Source: Loki-b32 sp048941605
GTDB taxonomy: Archaea > Asgardarchaeota > Lokiarchaeia > Sigyniarchaeales > SOKP01
Assembly (NCBI GenBank): GCA_048941605.1
Contig: JBHLNL010000001.1
Location: forward strand, 1-64,000
DNA: 64,000 nt
Direction of reading: 5' to 3'
The notes below the pieces were generated by a model, which worked only from the letters and a program-made list of their open reading frames with translations, had not been told where the DNA came from and ran no database searches. Both the position numbers and the translations under genes were made by a program. Positions within the stretch are counted from its first letter, which is position 1, and each line of letters starts with the position of its first letter. This document shows positions 26,153 to 35,313 of the stretch, one piece after another.

Positions 26153-27580
26153 TCATTGAGAAAGAATTAATCTCACAAGTTCGGCTGTTGCTTCGCAATA
26201 GACTCTAGCTAATGATTCCCTTTTTGCTTCACTTATCACTCTAACTATTGGTTCTGTATTTGAGGGATGAATGAGAACAAACCAATCCTTTCCATGACCA
26301 AATCTAAGATCATTTTCTATTTGTTCTACTTTTTCTCCTTCATTAATCAATTCATTTTTCACTTTTTCAATAAGTAACTTGGTATCTATATTACTAATAT
26401 TAATTTTTGCTCTATGGGAATAATATTTTGGTAATTCTGCTACTAGTTGAGATATATTTTTTCCTGTTTTTACTAGAATTTCAATAATTTTTGCTGCTGC
26501 AAAAATACCATCTCTAGTGGTATTGAAATATGGATACATAAATCCTCCACATGAACCTTCTCCACCAAAAACTATTTGATTTTCTGATGAATTTAATATT
26601 AAATCTTCCATTTTTTCTGTTAAAAATCGTTCTCCAACAGGAGTTCTAATAACATGGGTGTTATATTTTTCTGCAATCGCTTCAAACCTCAAAGAAGAGG
26701 CTAGATTTGTTACAAAATAAATCTCTTTTCCCATATCTTGTTGATTTTTTAAAAAGTATTCTGTAATTAGTGCTAATCCAATATCTTCGGGGTAACATAC
26801 TCCATTTTCTCCGACAATTGCCAATCTATCAGCATCTGTATCATGAGCAAATCCAATGTCATATTTCCCTTGCCACACTTCCATTATTAAATCTCTAAGA
26901 TTTTCTTTAATAGGTTCAATTGGTCTTGGAAAATCTTTATTTACAAGCAGATCATTATTAATTAATTTTACATTGCATCCTAATTCGGTTAAAATTTTAG
27001 GGGTAACGAGTTTTCCAGCTCCCGCTCCTGAATCAATAACTACTCTAAGATTATTTTTTTTTTTAATACTATTATGATCAATATGTTGTAATAGATCTTG
27101 AATATAATCCGTAATTACATCCAAATTCTTGACGCTTCGTTCAAGATCTGATTGAATTTTTTTATAACTGTTGAGATCAATGTTTTCTAAATAGATTGAA
27201 ATTATTTCTAAGTCATCACTGTTTAGAAATGTTTTGGTAGATAATAATTTTAAACCATTCCATTGCGGAGGATTATGGGAACCTGTAATAATAATACCAG
27301 CAGGAATACTTAACTTGTTTTTTGCATGAATAATTATAGGTGTAGGACATATTCCAAGATTTATTATTTCAAAACCAGTTAAAAGTAAACCTTCAATAAT
27401 TGCTTTTTCAATAAGGATTCCACTTGGTCTGGTATCTCTACCAATGATAACTTTTTTACCATCACCATCAATCAATAATCCGAAAGCAATTGCAATTTTC
27501 TTAACAGTTTTGTAGTTAAGATCCGTTTCAGAACGACCTCTAATACCACTTAGAGTGAAAATTATATTATTTTCTTCCAT
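26153..27580 (-). CDS. Phosphohexomutase (phosphoglucosamine/phosphomannomutase family)
   Basis: 475 residues. Alpha-D-phosphohexomutase signatures: LSGIRGRSETDL at the N-terminus, the phosphoserine loop TGSHNPPQWNG (S101), the Mg2+ site DTDADR, the sugar-binding GGEGSCGGF, and the phosphate site HPSNTEPIVRV. It moves phosphate between C6 and C1 of a hexose, supplying precursors of nucleotide sugars; GlmM versus ManB cannot be settled. It lies 19 bp downstream of a ROK kinase gene, which suggests a two-step route from free sugar to sugar-1-phosphate. Confidence 0.93.
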   Translation of the reverse strand: MEENNIIFTLSGIRGRSETDLNYKTVKKIAIAFGLLIDGDGKKVIIGRDTRPSGILIEKAIIEGLLLTGFEIINLGICPTPIIIHAKNKLSIPAGIIITGSHNPPQWNGLKLLSTKTFLNSDDLEIISIYLENIDLNSYKKIQSDLERSVKNLDVITDYIQDLLQHIDHNSIKKKNNLRVVIDSGAGAGKLVTPKILTELGCNVKLINNDLLVNKDFPRPIEPIKENLRDLIMEVWQGKYDIGFAHDTDADRLAIVGENGVCYPEDIGLALITEYFLKNQQDMGKEIYFVTNLASSLRFEAIAEKYNTHVIRTPVGERFLTEKMEDLILNSSENQIVFGGEGSCGGFMYPYFNTTRDGIFAAAKIIEILVKTGKNISQLVAELPKYYSHRAKINISNIDTKLLIEKVKNELINEGEKVEQIENDLRFGHGKDWFVLIHPSNTEPIVRVISEAKRESLARVYCEATAELVRLILSQ

Positions 27581-27599
27581 TTTTTTCTTTCTGCTTTTT

Positions 27600-28604
27600 T
27601 TAGGAGACTATTTTATTTTTTTCTATTTTATATTTTACAAGTGCTAATGCTCCCCTTAAGCCAATTTCATTTTCAAATTTAGTTAACTTTATCTTTGGAG
27701 GATGATTTACGGTAAATCTTATAGGGTCTTTTTCAAATTGTTCAATTAATAAAGGAATTATCTGGTCTTTGTCTTTCATTATCGCTCCACCAAAATATAT
27801 CGAGACACAATCATAACAATTATTAACTAAACCAATTCCCACTTTGGTATAAAAAACACAATCCTCAACAATTTTAGATGATAATTCATCTCCTTTCTTT
27901 GCTGCCTCAAAAACTTCTTTTGCTGTGACTTCCGATAAATTATTATTAACTATTTCCTTTAACAAACTACCATTTAGCTTTCCTTCGTTTAAAGCTTCTA
28001 AAGCTCGATTTTTTATTCCAGTTCCCGAACTATAAGCTTCCCAACAACCATAAGCTCCACAATTGCACTTTTTCATACTTTTAGGTTCCACTAACATATG
28101 TCCAATTTCTGCTGCATTCCCTTCTTTTCCAAGTAATAGATGGCCATTGCAAATCACCCCACCCCCTATACCAGTTGACATTGTTATGAACAATAAATTA
28201 TCTTTTTCTTCATTTTCCGCTTCAAAGTAATGGATACCTAATACGCTTGCATTAGCATCATTTAAAATATACAATTGGATTTCAGGAAATCTCTTTTTAA
28301 TTGGTTCCAACAAAGGGATTACCCTAAATCCAAGATTAACACTATGAAAAATCTCACCCTTGTCCATATTTAAAGGTCCCGCTGTAGCTATTCCAATCCC
28401 TAAAATCTGGTCTTTTGTAATATTATTTTCGGAAAATAATTCTGATAAAATTTGGCATATTAAATTACTAATCGAATATTTATTCTCCTTAGGAGTTTTT
28501 ATAACTTTTTTCTTTATATTTTTCTCATTTAAATCTGCTGTACAAATAGCGACTCGCACCCATGTACCTCCTATATCGACCCCCGCAATAAATTTTTGAT
28601 CCAC
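27600..28604 (-). CDS. ROK-family sugar kinase (glucokinase-like)
   Basis: 334 residues. ATP-binding phosphate-1 motif GVDIGGTWVRVA (8-19), NDANAS, the glycine-rich STGIGGG, catalytic/ROK signature EIGHMLVEP and the zinc motif CNCGAYGCWEAYSSG. It phosphorylates a hexose, probably glucose or N-acetylated hexosamine, at C6. The start is GTG with a strong GGAGGG ribosome binding site seven bases upstream. Organised as kinase then mutase. Confidence 0.93.
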   Translation of the reverse strand: MDQKFIAGVDIGGTWVRVAICTADLNEKNIKKKVIKTPKENKYSISNLICQILSELFSENNITKDQILGIGIATAGPLNMDKGEIFHSVNLGFRVIPLLEPIKKRFPEIQLYILNDANASVLGIHYFEAENEEKDNLLFITMSTGIGGGVICNGHLLLGKEGNAAEIGHMLVEPKSMKKCNCGAYGCWEAYSSGTGIKNRALEALNEGKLNGSLLKEIVNNNLSEVTAKEVFEAAKKGDELSSKIVEDCVFYTKVGIGLVNNCYDCVSIYFGGAIMKDKDQIIPLLIEQFEKDPIRFTVNHPPKIKLTKFENEIGLRGALALVKYKIEKNKIVS

Positions 28605-28708
28605 TATACCCTCCGTTTCAAATTTTCTGTGTTTACCTTAACCTCTGGACAAAATAAGATTTCGAATATTTCAAATTATTCTTTTATAAATATAAGTTTT
28701 TCTATGAG

Positions 28709-29509
28709 TTAATATATATTTATTTCAATTCCATCATCATCGATTATATCCTTAAAGATAGAGGAAATTTCTTTTTTCTTATCATCATCTATCGAGAAGA
28801 CAAAATATTCTGCTGGGATTCTCGCAGTTGAATAGATTTGTACTATATCTGGTTTTATTCTTTTTAAAGCATTAGCTAGATTAAGAATATTTGTTGAATT
28901 ATTGTTTGGAATAAAATCATCTTTGTAAGAATTAAAAATTAAACATTGAATAGCTAATTTATGTTGTTTAGGCATTTGTTTTTTCAATTTTATTAATGAT
29001 CCAATTATCATTTCAATTTTAGGAGTATCACGATGAGGACGGTTAGTTCTCTTAAAATCGAAATTATTAGCTGCATCTAATTTTGCTAAAACTAACTCGA
29101 ATTTTGTGACTCTTTCTCTTATTTCATCAATATATAGAGTACTAGAATTAGTAAATAAGGTAATTATCGGTTTTTCATTAGTCCATTTTAATTCATCTCT
29201 TACATCCTTAGCGATTTTTAGGAATTCTAAGATATTCTCATTGAGAGTTGGTTCGCCATTGTAACCAAAAGTAATTGAATTTAAATGTGGAACATATTTC
29301 AATATCGAGATTAGTTCTTGTCTAAAATTAGGAGATGGAGGTAAATTTAATCTATAATTCGGAGAAACCAAATTTTCTGTTTTTGTTAATCCAATTTCAC
29401 AATAAACACAATTAAATGTACATAATTTATAATTAGCTAAAACATTAACACCTAAAGAAAGACCTAATCTCCGAGATAAAAATGGACCATATGTATACTC
29501 TCTTGGCAT
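28709..29509 (-). CDS. Radical SAM protein (COG0731-like)
   Basis: 266 residues. The 4Fe-4S motif is CTFNCVYC (C30, C34, C37), preceded by the typical GPFLSRRLGLSLGVN. SAM-binding elements follow: ITFGYNGEPTL and TLFTNSS. The family includes Fe-S oxidoreductases related to the TYW1 group, but without a flavodoxin domain the tRNA-modification role is unproven. It begins 12 bp after the alpha/beta hydrolase gene on the same strand. Confidence 0.88.
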   Translation of the reverse strand: MPREYTYGPFLSRRLGLSLGVNVLANYKLCTFNCVYCEIGLTKTENLVSPNYRLNLPPSPNFRQELISILKYVPHLNSITFGYNGEPTLNENILEFLKIAKDVRDELKWTNEKPIITLFTNSSTLYIDEIRERVTKFELVLAKLDAANNFDFKRTNRPHRDTPKIEMIIGSLIKLKKQMPKQHKLAIQCLIFNSYKDDFIPNNNSTNILNLANALKRIKPDIVQIYSTARIPAEYFVFSIDDDKKKEISSIFKDIIDDDGIEINIY

Positions 29510-29521
29510 ATGATGTATAAA

Positions 29522-30283
29522 TTATAAATAATTCTTAATAAAATTCTCAATAGCTTTATTTACTTGATTAGGTTTTTCTAACATAACACCATGACCCGCT
29601 TTATTTATTATGTAAAGTTCTGAATTTTTAATTTTATCATGAAAAAATTGTGAATATTTTATGGGTGTAAGTTGATCATACTTTCCACATATAATTAAGC
29701 AAGGAATGGTAATTGAATTTGTTTTGTCTAATGTATCAAAAGCGTCGCAGATTTTAAAATCGTTATAAGTTACCTCTGGATCTATTTGAGAAGTCTCCAA
29801 AATCGCATTTTCAATAATATCTTTAGAAGTTTTCCTGTAAAATAACACTACTCTCAAATTATTTAAGTATTCATCATAGTTAGGTTTTATAGAATTAAAG
29901 ATGGCTTGACTCACTCGCATTCTTCCTCCGGTACCGCATAAAATAAGAGCGGAAACCTCATTTGGGTATTTGAAGTAAAATTCTTGTATAACAACACCCC
30001 CTAAAGAATGTCCTCCTAATATTAATTCTGTAGGTTTTATATAATCTAAAAACCTTTTAACAACATCAACATATAAATCTAGAGATAATTCTGGGAATGT
30101 ATTAGATTTATTATGTGAAGGTAAATCAATTGCAATTATATTATAATTAATATTTAAATAAAATTGATTTTCCCAGACATTTGAATTACCTCCTGACCCA
30201 TGTATGAAGATAAGCGTATTTTTGGAATTATTATCTCTAATTTGGTAAAATATTTGTTTTCCAGAATATTCAAAATATGGAAT
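29522..30283 (-). CDS. Alpha/beta hydrolase (probable ATT start)
   Basis: A conventional start (ATG at 29920) would leave only the C-terminal half. The same frame is open and fully hydrolase-like to an ATT at 30283: IPYFEYSGKQIFYQI, oxyanion loop FIHGSGGNSNVW (about 26-37), nucleophile elbow GGHSLGG (S93), acid CGKYDQLTP (D203) and AGHGVM (H231), giving 253 residues and a complete triad. No ATG, GTG or TTG lies between the in-frame stop at 30304 and this ATT, which follows GGTGTGATGCA. Substrate unknown; esterase, peroxidase-like or lipase members look alike. Confidence 0.84.
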   Translation of the reverse strand: MPYFEYSGKQIFYQIRDNNSKNTLIFIHGSGGNSNVWENQFYLNINYNIIAIDLPSHNKSNTFPELSLDLYVDVVKRFLDYIKPTELILGGHSLGGVVIQEFYFKYPNEVSALILCGTGGRMRVSQAIFNSIKPNYDEYLNNLRVVLFYRKTSKDIIENAILETSQIDPEVTYNDFKICDAFDTLDKTNSITIPCLIICGKYDQLTPIKYSQFFHDKIKNSELYIINKAGHGVMLEKPNQVNKAIENFIKNYL

Positions 30284-30403
30284 TGCATCACACCAATATA
30301 TCTAATTTAATATATTGAGTAAAAAATGATAATAATTTAGTTTTATTAAAAATCGAAATTTAAATTCTATAAATAATTTAACTAATTCCTAATTAAATTG
30401 CAT

Positions 30404-32617
30404 TTAACCTTGAAGTTCAATGTCTTTATGTTGCATTTCTAAGAGCTGTTTATATTTCCCGTTTAAAGCAATCAAATGGTCATGATCCCCTTGTTCGATT
30501 ATTCCTTTCTTATCAGCATTTAGCACAATTATAAAATCAGCATTTTTAATTGTGGATAGGCGATGAGCAATAATAATTGTTGTACGACCTTCACGAGCTT
30601 TATTTAAAGCATCCTGAATTAGTGTTTCAGTATAAGGATCAACTGAAGAAGTTGCTTCATCTAAAATTAAGATTTTTGGATCTGTTATCAAAGCACGAGC
30701 AAAAGCAATCAACTGTCTTTGTCCAATTGAAATATTACTACCATTCTCTTTTAATTTTGTATCATATTTCTTATGCAATGTATTGATAAAATTGTGAAGT
30801 CCCAAGAATTTAGATACTTGAATCATCTTTTCTTCGAGTTGGGGAGTATATTTATCAAAAGCATATAGAAGATTTTCGCGAATAGTTCCTGTAAAAAGAA
30901 ATGCATCTTGGGGTACAATCCCAATTAATTCTCTCAAATCTTTTTTACTAACCTTTCGTATATCAACTCCATCAATAAGTATCTTTCCTTTGTTAATATC
31001 ATAGAATCGGGCAATTAATTTAATTAAAGTAGTTTTTCCTGCTCCTGTTTCTCCTACAATTGCTAGTGTTGTACCTGGAGAGATTTTTAGAGATAGGTCT
31101 TTCACTACAAAACCCTTAGATCTTTCATGTTGAATCAATATTCTTTGTTCATTAATGGCATCTTTAACAATTTTTGGTAGATTATCATTTATCTCAGGAG
31201 GAATAGATGTATTTGCAAGCAAATGCAAAATAAATTGAGGTGATGTTTGTCCCATATCCCCACTTATCATGCCACCTCCATTTCCTCCCATTCCACTGCT
31301 CTGTTGAAACCCTGTTTTAGATTGAAGAGATCTCTCTAAAACTTTGACCATTTTTCTTACAGTTTCTGGAGAGATTTCAGTTAATGTAGAATGCTCAATT
31401 GATGATTTATCTTTAACCATTTTTTTTGTACTATCGTTATTAAAAGAATATCCAAAGCTAATATTATCAAATTCTATTGCACCATTTATTTGATTAAATA
31501 TTTCTGGATTAACTAGATCAGGGATTTCAACTTCTTCTTCTAATAAAGAATAGATTCGATCACTCGCTGCCATTGCAGATTCAATTATTTGTTGAATTTG
31601 CATTAAGGACATAAAAGGGCGGAAAAATTGACCCAAAATTGTGATAAAAGCACTAAGAACTCCTACTGTTACTGTAAAACCAAAAATTGAAATATTCCCC
31701 ATCAATACAAATCCTCCTGCCAATAAAATACATGCTGTAAGGATAGTAGTAGAAAGAGTGATTAAGGGAAATATTGTTGCCATATATTTTCGGATTTTAA
31801 CCATGACTTTATAATTAGCAGTATTAGCTTGATCAAATTCAAAAGAAGCTCGCTTTTCTTGCCCATATGCTTGAACTACTTTAGCACCCTCAATATTCTC
31901 TTGTATTGAAGAGGTTACTTTCCCTATTGTTTTTCTTGACTGCTTGAATAATTTAATGGCAACTTTTTTGAAAAAATGTGTTATAATAAAAAAAATTGGG
32001 AAAATAATTAAGCTAATTAAAGCTAAAAATGGATTAAGCAAAAATATAAAAACTATAGTAAGTCCAATCGATACTGCGCTAGTTATTATTTGTACAAATT
32101 GACCTCCTACTAATTGATTAAGTAATGTAACGTCATTAGTCATAATAGAGATTACCTCTCCAGAGGATTTTTGATCAAAGTATCTTAAGGACATATCTTG
32201 CATTTTTTTAAAAAGATCATTTCTTATTTGGAAAGTTATTTTTTGAGATATCTTTCCCATCCCATACTGAGCCAAATAACTAGTTACCGCCATTATTATA
32301 ATTAAAGAAAGATACAATGAACTCATTAGAATAATATAGTACGCATTTTTCATAACAATACCTCTATCAATGATATCAGCAGATAAAATAGGAGTGAAAG
32401 CTGAAATGATCGTACCTATTAAAAGAAAGATAAAATAGATGAAGAATTTCAATTGCATTGGCTTTAAATATTTTATTAACCATTTCCATAATACTTTTCT
32501 TGGATAAGCTAATGGTGATTTATCTCCTTCTAACATGAATCTTTGACGAGTACTTGCACTAGGTTTTATAATTTCCTGTTCTTCTTCGTATTCATCTTTT
32601 TGTCCACTTTTACTAAT
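30404..32617 (-). CDS. ABC exporter half-transporter B, with an insertion in its ATPase domain (probable ATT start)
   Basis: From the ATG at 32536 it has 710 residues: six TM helices (about 30-310) and an ATPase with GETGAGKT (495-502), signature NISIGQRQ (degenerate LSGGQ) and LILDEATSS with the catalytic Glu. A 105-residue Met/Gly-rich insertion (368-473) splits the first strands of the ATPase domain. The frame extends 27 codons further to an ATT at 32617, after GGGAGCTGAT, while the ATG has no ribosome binding site. With the upstream gene it should form a heterodimeric drug or lipid exporter in which this subunit supplies the intact Walker B. Confidence 0.88.
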   Translation of the reverse strand: MSKSGQKDEYEEEQEIIKPSASTRQRFMLEGDKSPLAYPRKVLWKWLIKYLKPMQLKFFIYFIFLLIGTIISAFTPILSADIIDRGIVMKNAYYIILMSSLYLSLIIIMAVTSYLAQYGMGKISQKITFQIRNDLFKKMQDMSLRYFDQKSSGEVISIMTNDVTLLNQLVGGQFVQIITSAVSIGLTIVFIFLLNPFLALISLIIFPIFFIITHFFKKVAIKLFKQSRKTIGKVTSSIQENIEGAKVVQAYGQEKRASFEFDQANTANYKVMVKIRKYMATIFPLITLSTTILTACILLAGGFVLMGNISIFGFTVTVGVLSAFITILGQFFRPFMSLMQIQQIIESAMAASDRIYSLLEEEVEIPDLVNPEIFNQINGAIEFDNISFGYSFNNDSTKKMVKDKSSIEHSTLTEISPETVRKMVKVLERSLQSKTGFQQSSGMGGNGGGMISGDMGQTSPQFILHLLANTSIPPEINDNLPKIVKDAINEQRILIQHERSKGFVVKDLSLKISPGTTLAIVGETGAGKTTLIKLIARFYDINKGKILIDGVDIRKVSKKDLRELIGIVPQDAFLFTGTIRENLLYAFDKYTPQLEEKMIQVSKFLGLHNFINTLHKKYDTKLKENGSNISIGQRQLIAFARALITDPKILILDEATSSVDPYTETLIQDALNKAREGRTTIIIAHRLSTIKNADFIIVLNADKKGIIEQGDHDHLIALNGKYKQLLEMQHKDIELQG

Positions 32618-32633
32618 CTAAATCAGCTCCCAA

Positions 32634-34400
32634 TTATATTTCTTCTCCAATTTTAATCTTTGATTTTTGTTTTTGATATAAAGTTTCATATATTTGTTTA
32701 TACAAAACATTTGAATTAATCAATTCATCATGAGTTCCATAACCTACAACTCTACCCCTATCTAAAATTAAAATACCATCTGCTCCTCTAATTGTAGAAA
32801 TTCTTTGAGTAATAATAATAGAAGTTATCCCTTTCATTATTCTTGCTAAGGCTTGTTGGATATTATATTCAGTCTCCACATCAACTGAACTAGTACTATC
32901 ATCAAGAATCAATATTTTAGGTCTTATTAAAAGAGCCCTTGCTATAGATAAACGCTGTTTTTGTCCTCCTGATAAACGTGTTCCTCTTTCTCCTACGATT
33001 GTATCATATCCTTTTGGTAATTGAATAATAAAGTCGTGTAAATCAGCAATTTTTGCTACTTCAATTACTTCATCTTTTGAAGCATCTTCTTTTCCATACG
33101 CGATATTTTCAGCAATAGTTTTATTGAAAAGAAAAGTTTCTTGTGAGACAATACCAATATTTTTACGTAGATCTTTAATCAAAAATTTTTTAATATCCTG
33201 TTGGTCAATTCTAATTTTTCCTTCATTTGCGTCGTAAAAACGGGGAATTAAACTAATAATTGTAGATTTTCCTGATCCTGTCGTCCCTAAAATTGCTAAC
33301 TTTCTTCCTGCAGGAATTTTAAATGATACATTTTTTAAAATTTTATGATCTGAAGTGTACCCAAATGATACATTCTCGAATTCAATATCTCCTTTTATGG
33401 TAGAAATGTGAATAGCATCAGGATAATCTATTATATCAGGATTAGATTCTAATACATCTCTCACACGAGTGAGTGCTGCATCTGCTTGGATGTATGCTAG
33501 CATGATTTGACCTAATGCCATTAAGGGAAATCCAAGAGCAGCTACATAAGAAATTAAAGTAATAATTGTGTCTAAATTTGTTGTCCCATTAATGAACCTG
33601 ATACCTCCTATGAATAATGTAAAAATTGTCATAATACCTATGATTACATAAATGGAAGGCATATAATACGAATTATACTTTACAGAATCGACACTAGCTT
33701 GATAAAATCTTTCATTATTTTTTTTAAATTTTTGAAGCTCTTTATTTTGAGTACTAAATATTCGTACAACTTGAGCACCAACAATATTCTCTCTTATTGA
33801 AGTAGTTAAATCACCAAAACTTTCTCTTGTTTCCAAGAAGATTGGTTTTAATTTCTTGGCAATATAATATGATAAGATTAATGAAATTAGAATAACTAAT
33901 ACCAAGATAATTGATAAATCAAAACTAAAAGCAAAAAAACCAATAATTACACCACTAATTTGTAGAATTGATTGTAAACCTAATACTAAACCCATACCGA
34001 ATATTTGTTGAGTTTCTTCGATATCACTTGTAGCTCGAGAAATTAATTGACCTGTTTCTGTCTTATCGAAATATGAAAATGATTGACGGTAAATTGCATT
34101 ACTAATATCATCACGTAAGTAATAAATTGCTCTGGATGAAACTTCAGCACCTTGAATTCGAGCTATTCTGTTGAAAAAATAAGTTAGAGATGCAAACAAT
34201 ACAACCATCGAAAAATAAAAAAAGAACATGAAAATATTAAAGTTTATCAGAACATTCGGGTCTAATACCCCAACCATTCTACCTATAAAAATGGGAGTAA
34301 TAGTGTAAAAAATTGTTGAAATTAATAAAAATATAAATTCTAAAATGAACTCTCTCTTCGATTTTAACCAATACCTAAAAATCATGCGAGCAGAATTCAT
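32634..34400 (-). CDS. ABC exporter half-transporter A
   Basis: 588 residues: six TM helices (about 15-300) followed by a standard ATPase with GTTGSGKST (Walker A), RLSGGQKQR (intact signature) and LILDDSTSS, where the catalytic Glu after Walker B is Asp. Together with subunit B this gives one consensus and one degenerate ATP site, as in heterodimeric exporters such as TM287/288. Its TAA is 16 bases upstream of the inferred start of subunit B. Confidence 0.93.
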   Translation of the reverse strand: MNSARMIFRYWLKSKREFILEFIFLLISTIFYTITPIFIGRMVGVLDPNVLINFNIFMFFFYFSMVVLFASLTYFFNRIARIQGAEVSSRAIYYLRDDISNAIYRQSFSYFDKTETGQLISRATSDIEETQQIFGMGLVLGLQSILQISGVIIGFFAFSFDLSIILVLVILISLILSYYIAKKLKPIFLETRESFGDLTTSIRENIVGAQVVRIFSTQNKELQKFKKNNERFYQASVDSVKYNSYYMPSIYVIIGIMTIFTLFIGGIRFINGTTNLDTIITLISYVAALGFPLMALGQIMLAYIQADAALTRVRDVLESNPDIIDYPDAIHISTIKGDIEFENVSFGYTSDHKILKNVSFKIPAGRKLAILGTTGSGKSTIISLIPRFYDANEGKIRIDQQDIKKFLIKDLRKNIGIVSQETFLFNKTIAENIAYGKEDASKDEVIEVAKIADLHDFIIQLPKGYDTIVGERGTRLSGGQKQRLSIARALLIRPKILILDDSTSSVDVETEYNIQQALARIMKGITSIIITQRISTIRGADGILILDRGRVVGYGTHDELINSNVLYKQIYETLYQKQKSKIKIGEEI

Positions 34401-34518
34401 TAATCAACTAACTTTTTTCGTTACATTCTCATTTTTATATTTTTGAGTTTATAGAAAAGAATTCAAATAAACTTTAAATTTATATTTTAGATAATTAAAG
34501 AAAAAATTTATAATCAAC

Positions 34519-35307
34519 TTATTGACTTATTTCCATCTTATTGAATGATCGGGCTCCAATTAGTATCAATACTGCTCCAAAACCACCAGAAATCAATAGA
34601 TCAAGCCAAAATGGAAAGTAGGATACCCCCAATAAAACAAAGCGAAATAAATCTACACTATAAGTAAAAGGATTAAACATAGTAATCTGTGTTGGAAGAG
34701 GAATTAAAGCACCCGAAAGCCACATCATCGGCATTACTATAAACGTCTGAATTAATCCAAAAGATTGCATATCCCGTAAACGTGTACTAATTGTTAACCC
34801 TATCCCCACTATTCCTAAACTTGCTAAAAATGCTATGGGTATTATTAAAATTACACGCCAAATAAGATTGAGATCAGCACCAAAATAACCTATTGCAGTA
34901 CTTAATCCGACGATTATAAGGACTTGTAACATTGTTTGTAAGGCTACACCAACAGTTCTTCCAAGCATGAGTGTTCTACGACTCACGGGAGCTACCAATA
35001 ACTCCTTCATAAACCCAAACATTTTATCTCTGAATATCGCCATTCCACCAAATATACCTGTAAATAAAATAACCATTGCCGCAATTCCTGATCCTGCGAA
35101 GGCTCTGGGGTCTACATTTACTCCCTGAATAATTGGATTGAATGATAAACCAATTCCAATACCAAATACAAATAAAAAAAGTAAACCTTGTACTAGTGAT
35201 GATATTACCCTTGATTTGTTTCTCCAAAAACTCAATAACTCTCTTTTCGCTAATATCCATACTGCGTTGTAATTCACTTTTGATTTTTCAATATTTAAAT
35301 CAGACAT
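34519..35307 (-). CDS. ABC-2 type permease
   Basis: 262 residues with six hydrophobic helices and the ABC-2 membrane signature: RELLSFWRNKSRVIS at the N-terminus, GSGIAAMVILFTGIFGG, PVSRRTLMLGRTVG, and MMWLSGALIPLPTQI. ABC-2 permeases export drugs, polysaccharides or lipids. Six bases separate it from the ATPase gene upstream, which is its likely partner. Confidence 0.92.
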   Translation of the reverse strand: MSDLNIEKSKVNYNAVWILAKRELLSFWRNKSRVISSLVQGLLFLFVFGIGIGLSFNPIIQGVNVDPRAFAGSGIAAMVILFTGIFGGMAIFRDKMFGFMKELLVAPVSRRTLMLGRTVGVALQTMLQVLIIVGLSTAIGYFGADLNLIWRVILIIPIAFLASLGIVGIGLTISTRLRDMQSFGLIQTFIVMPMMWLSGALIPLPTQITMFNPFTYSVDLFRFVLLGVSYFPFWLDLLISGGFGAVLILIGARSFNKMEISQ

Positions 35308-35313
35308 CCTTTA

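Noticed and set aside
29522..30300. Frameshifted or truncated hydrolase pseudogene
   Set aside because: Translating upstream of 29920 gives a single continuous frame with the oxyanion loop and nucleophile, so the gene is intact with an unusual start.
35024..35260. Overlapping minus-strand 78-codon frame
   Set aside because: Out-of-frame reading of the ABC-2 permease gene, without conserved motifs.
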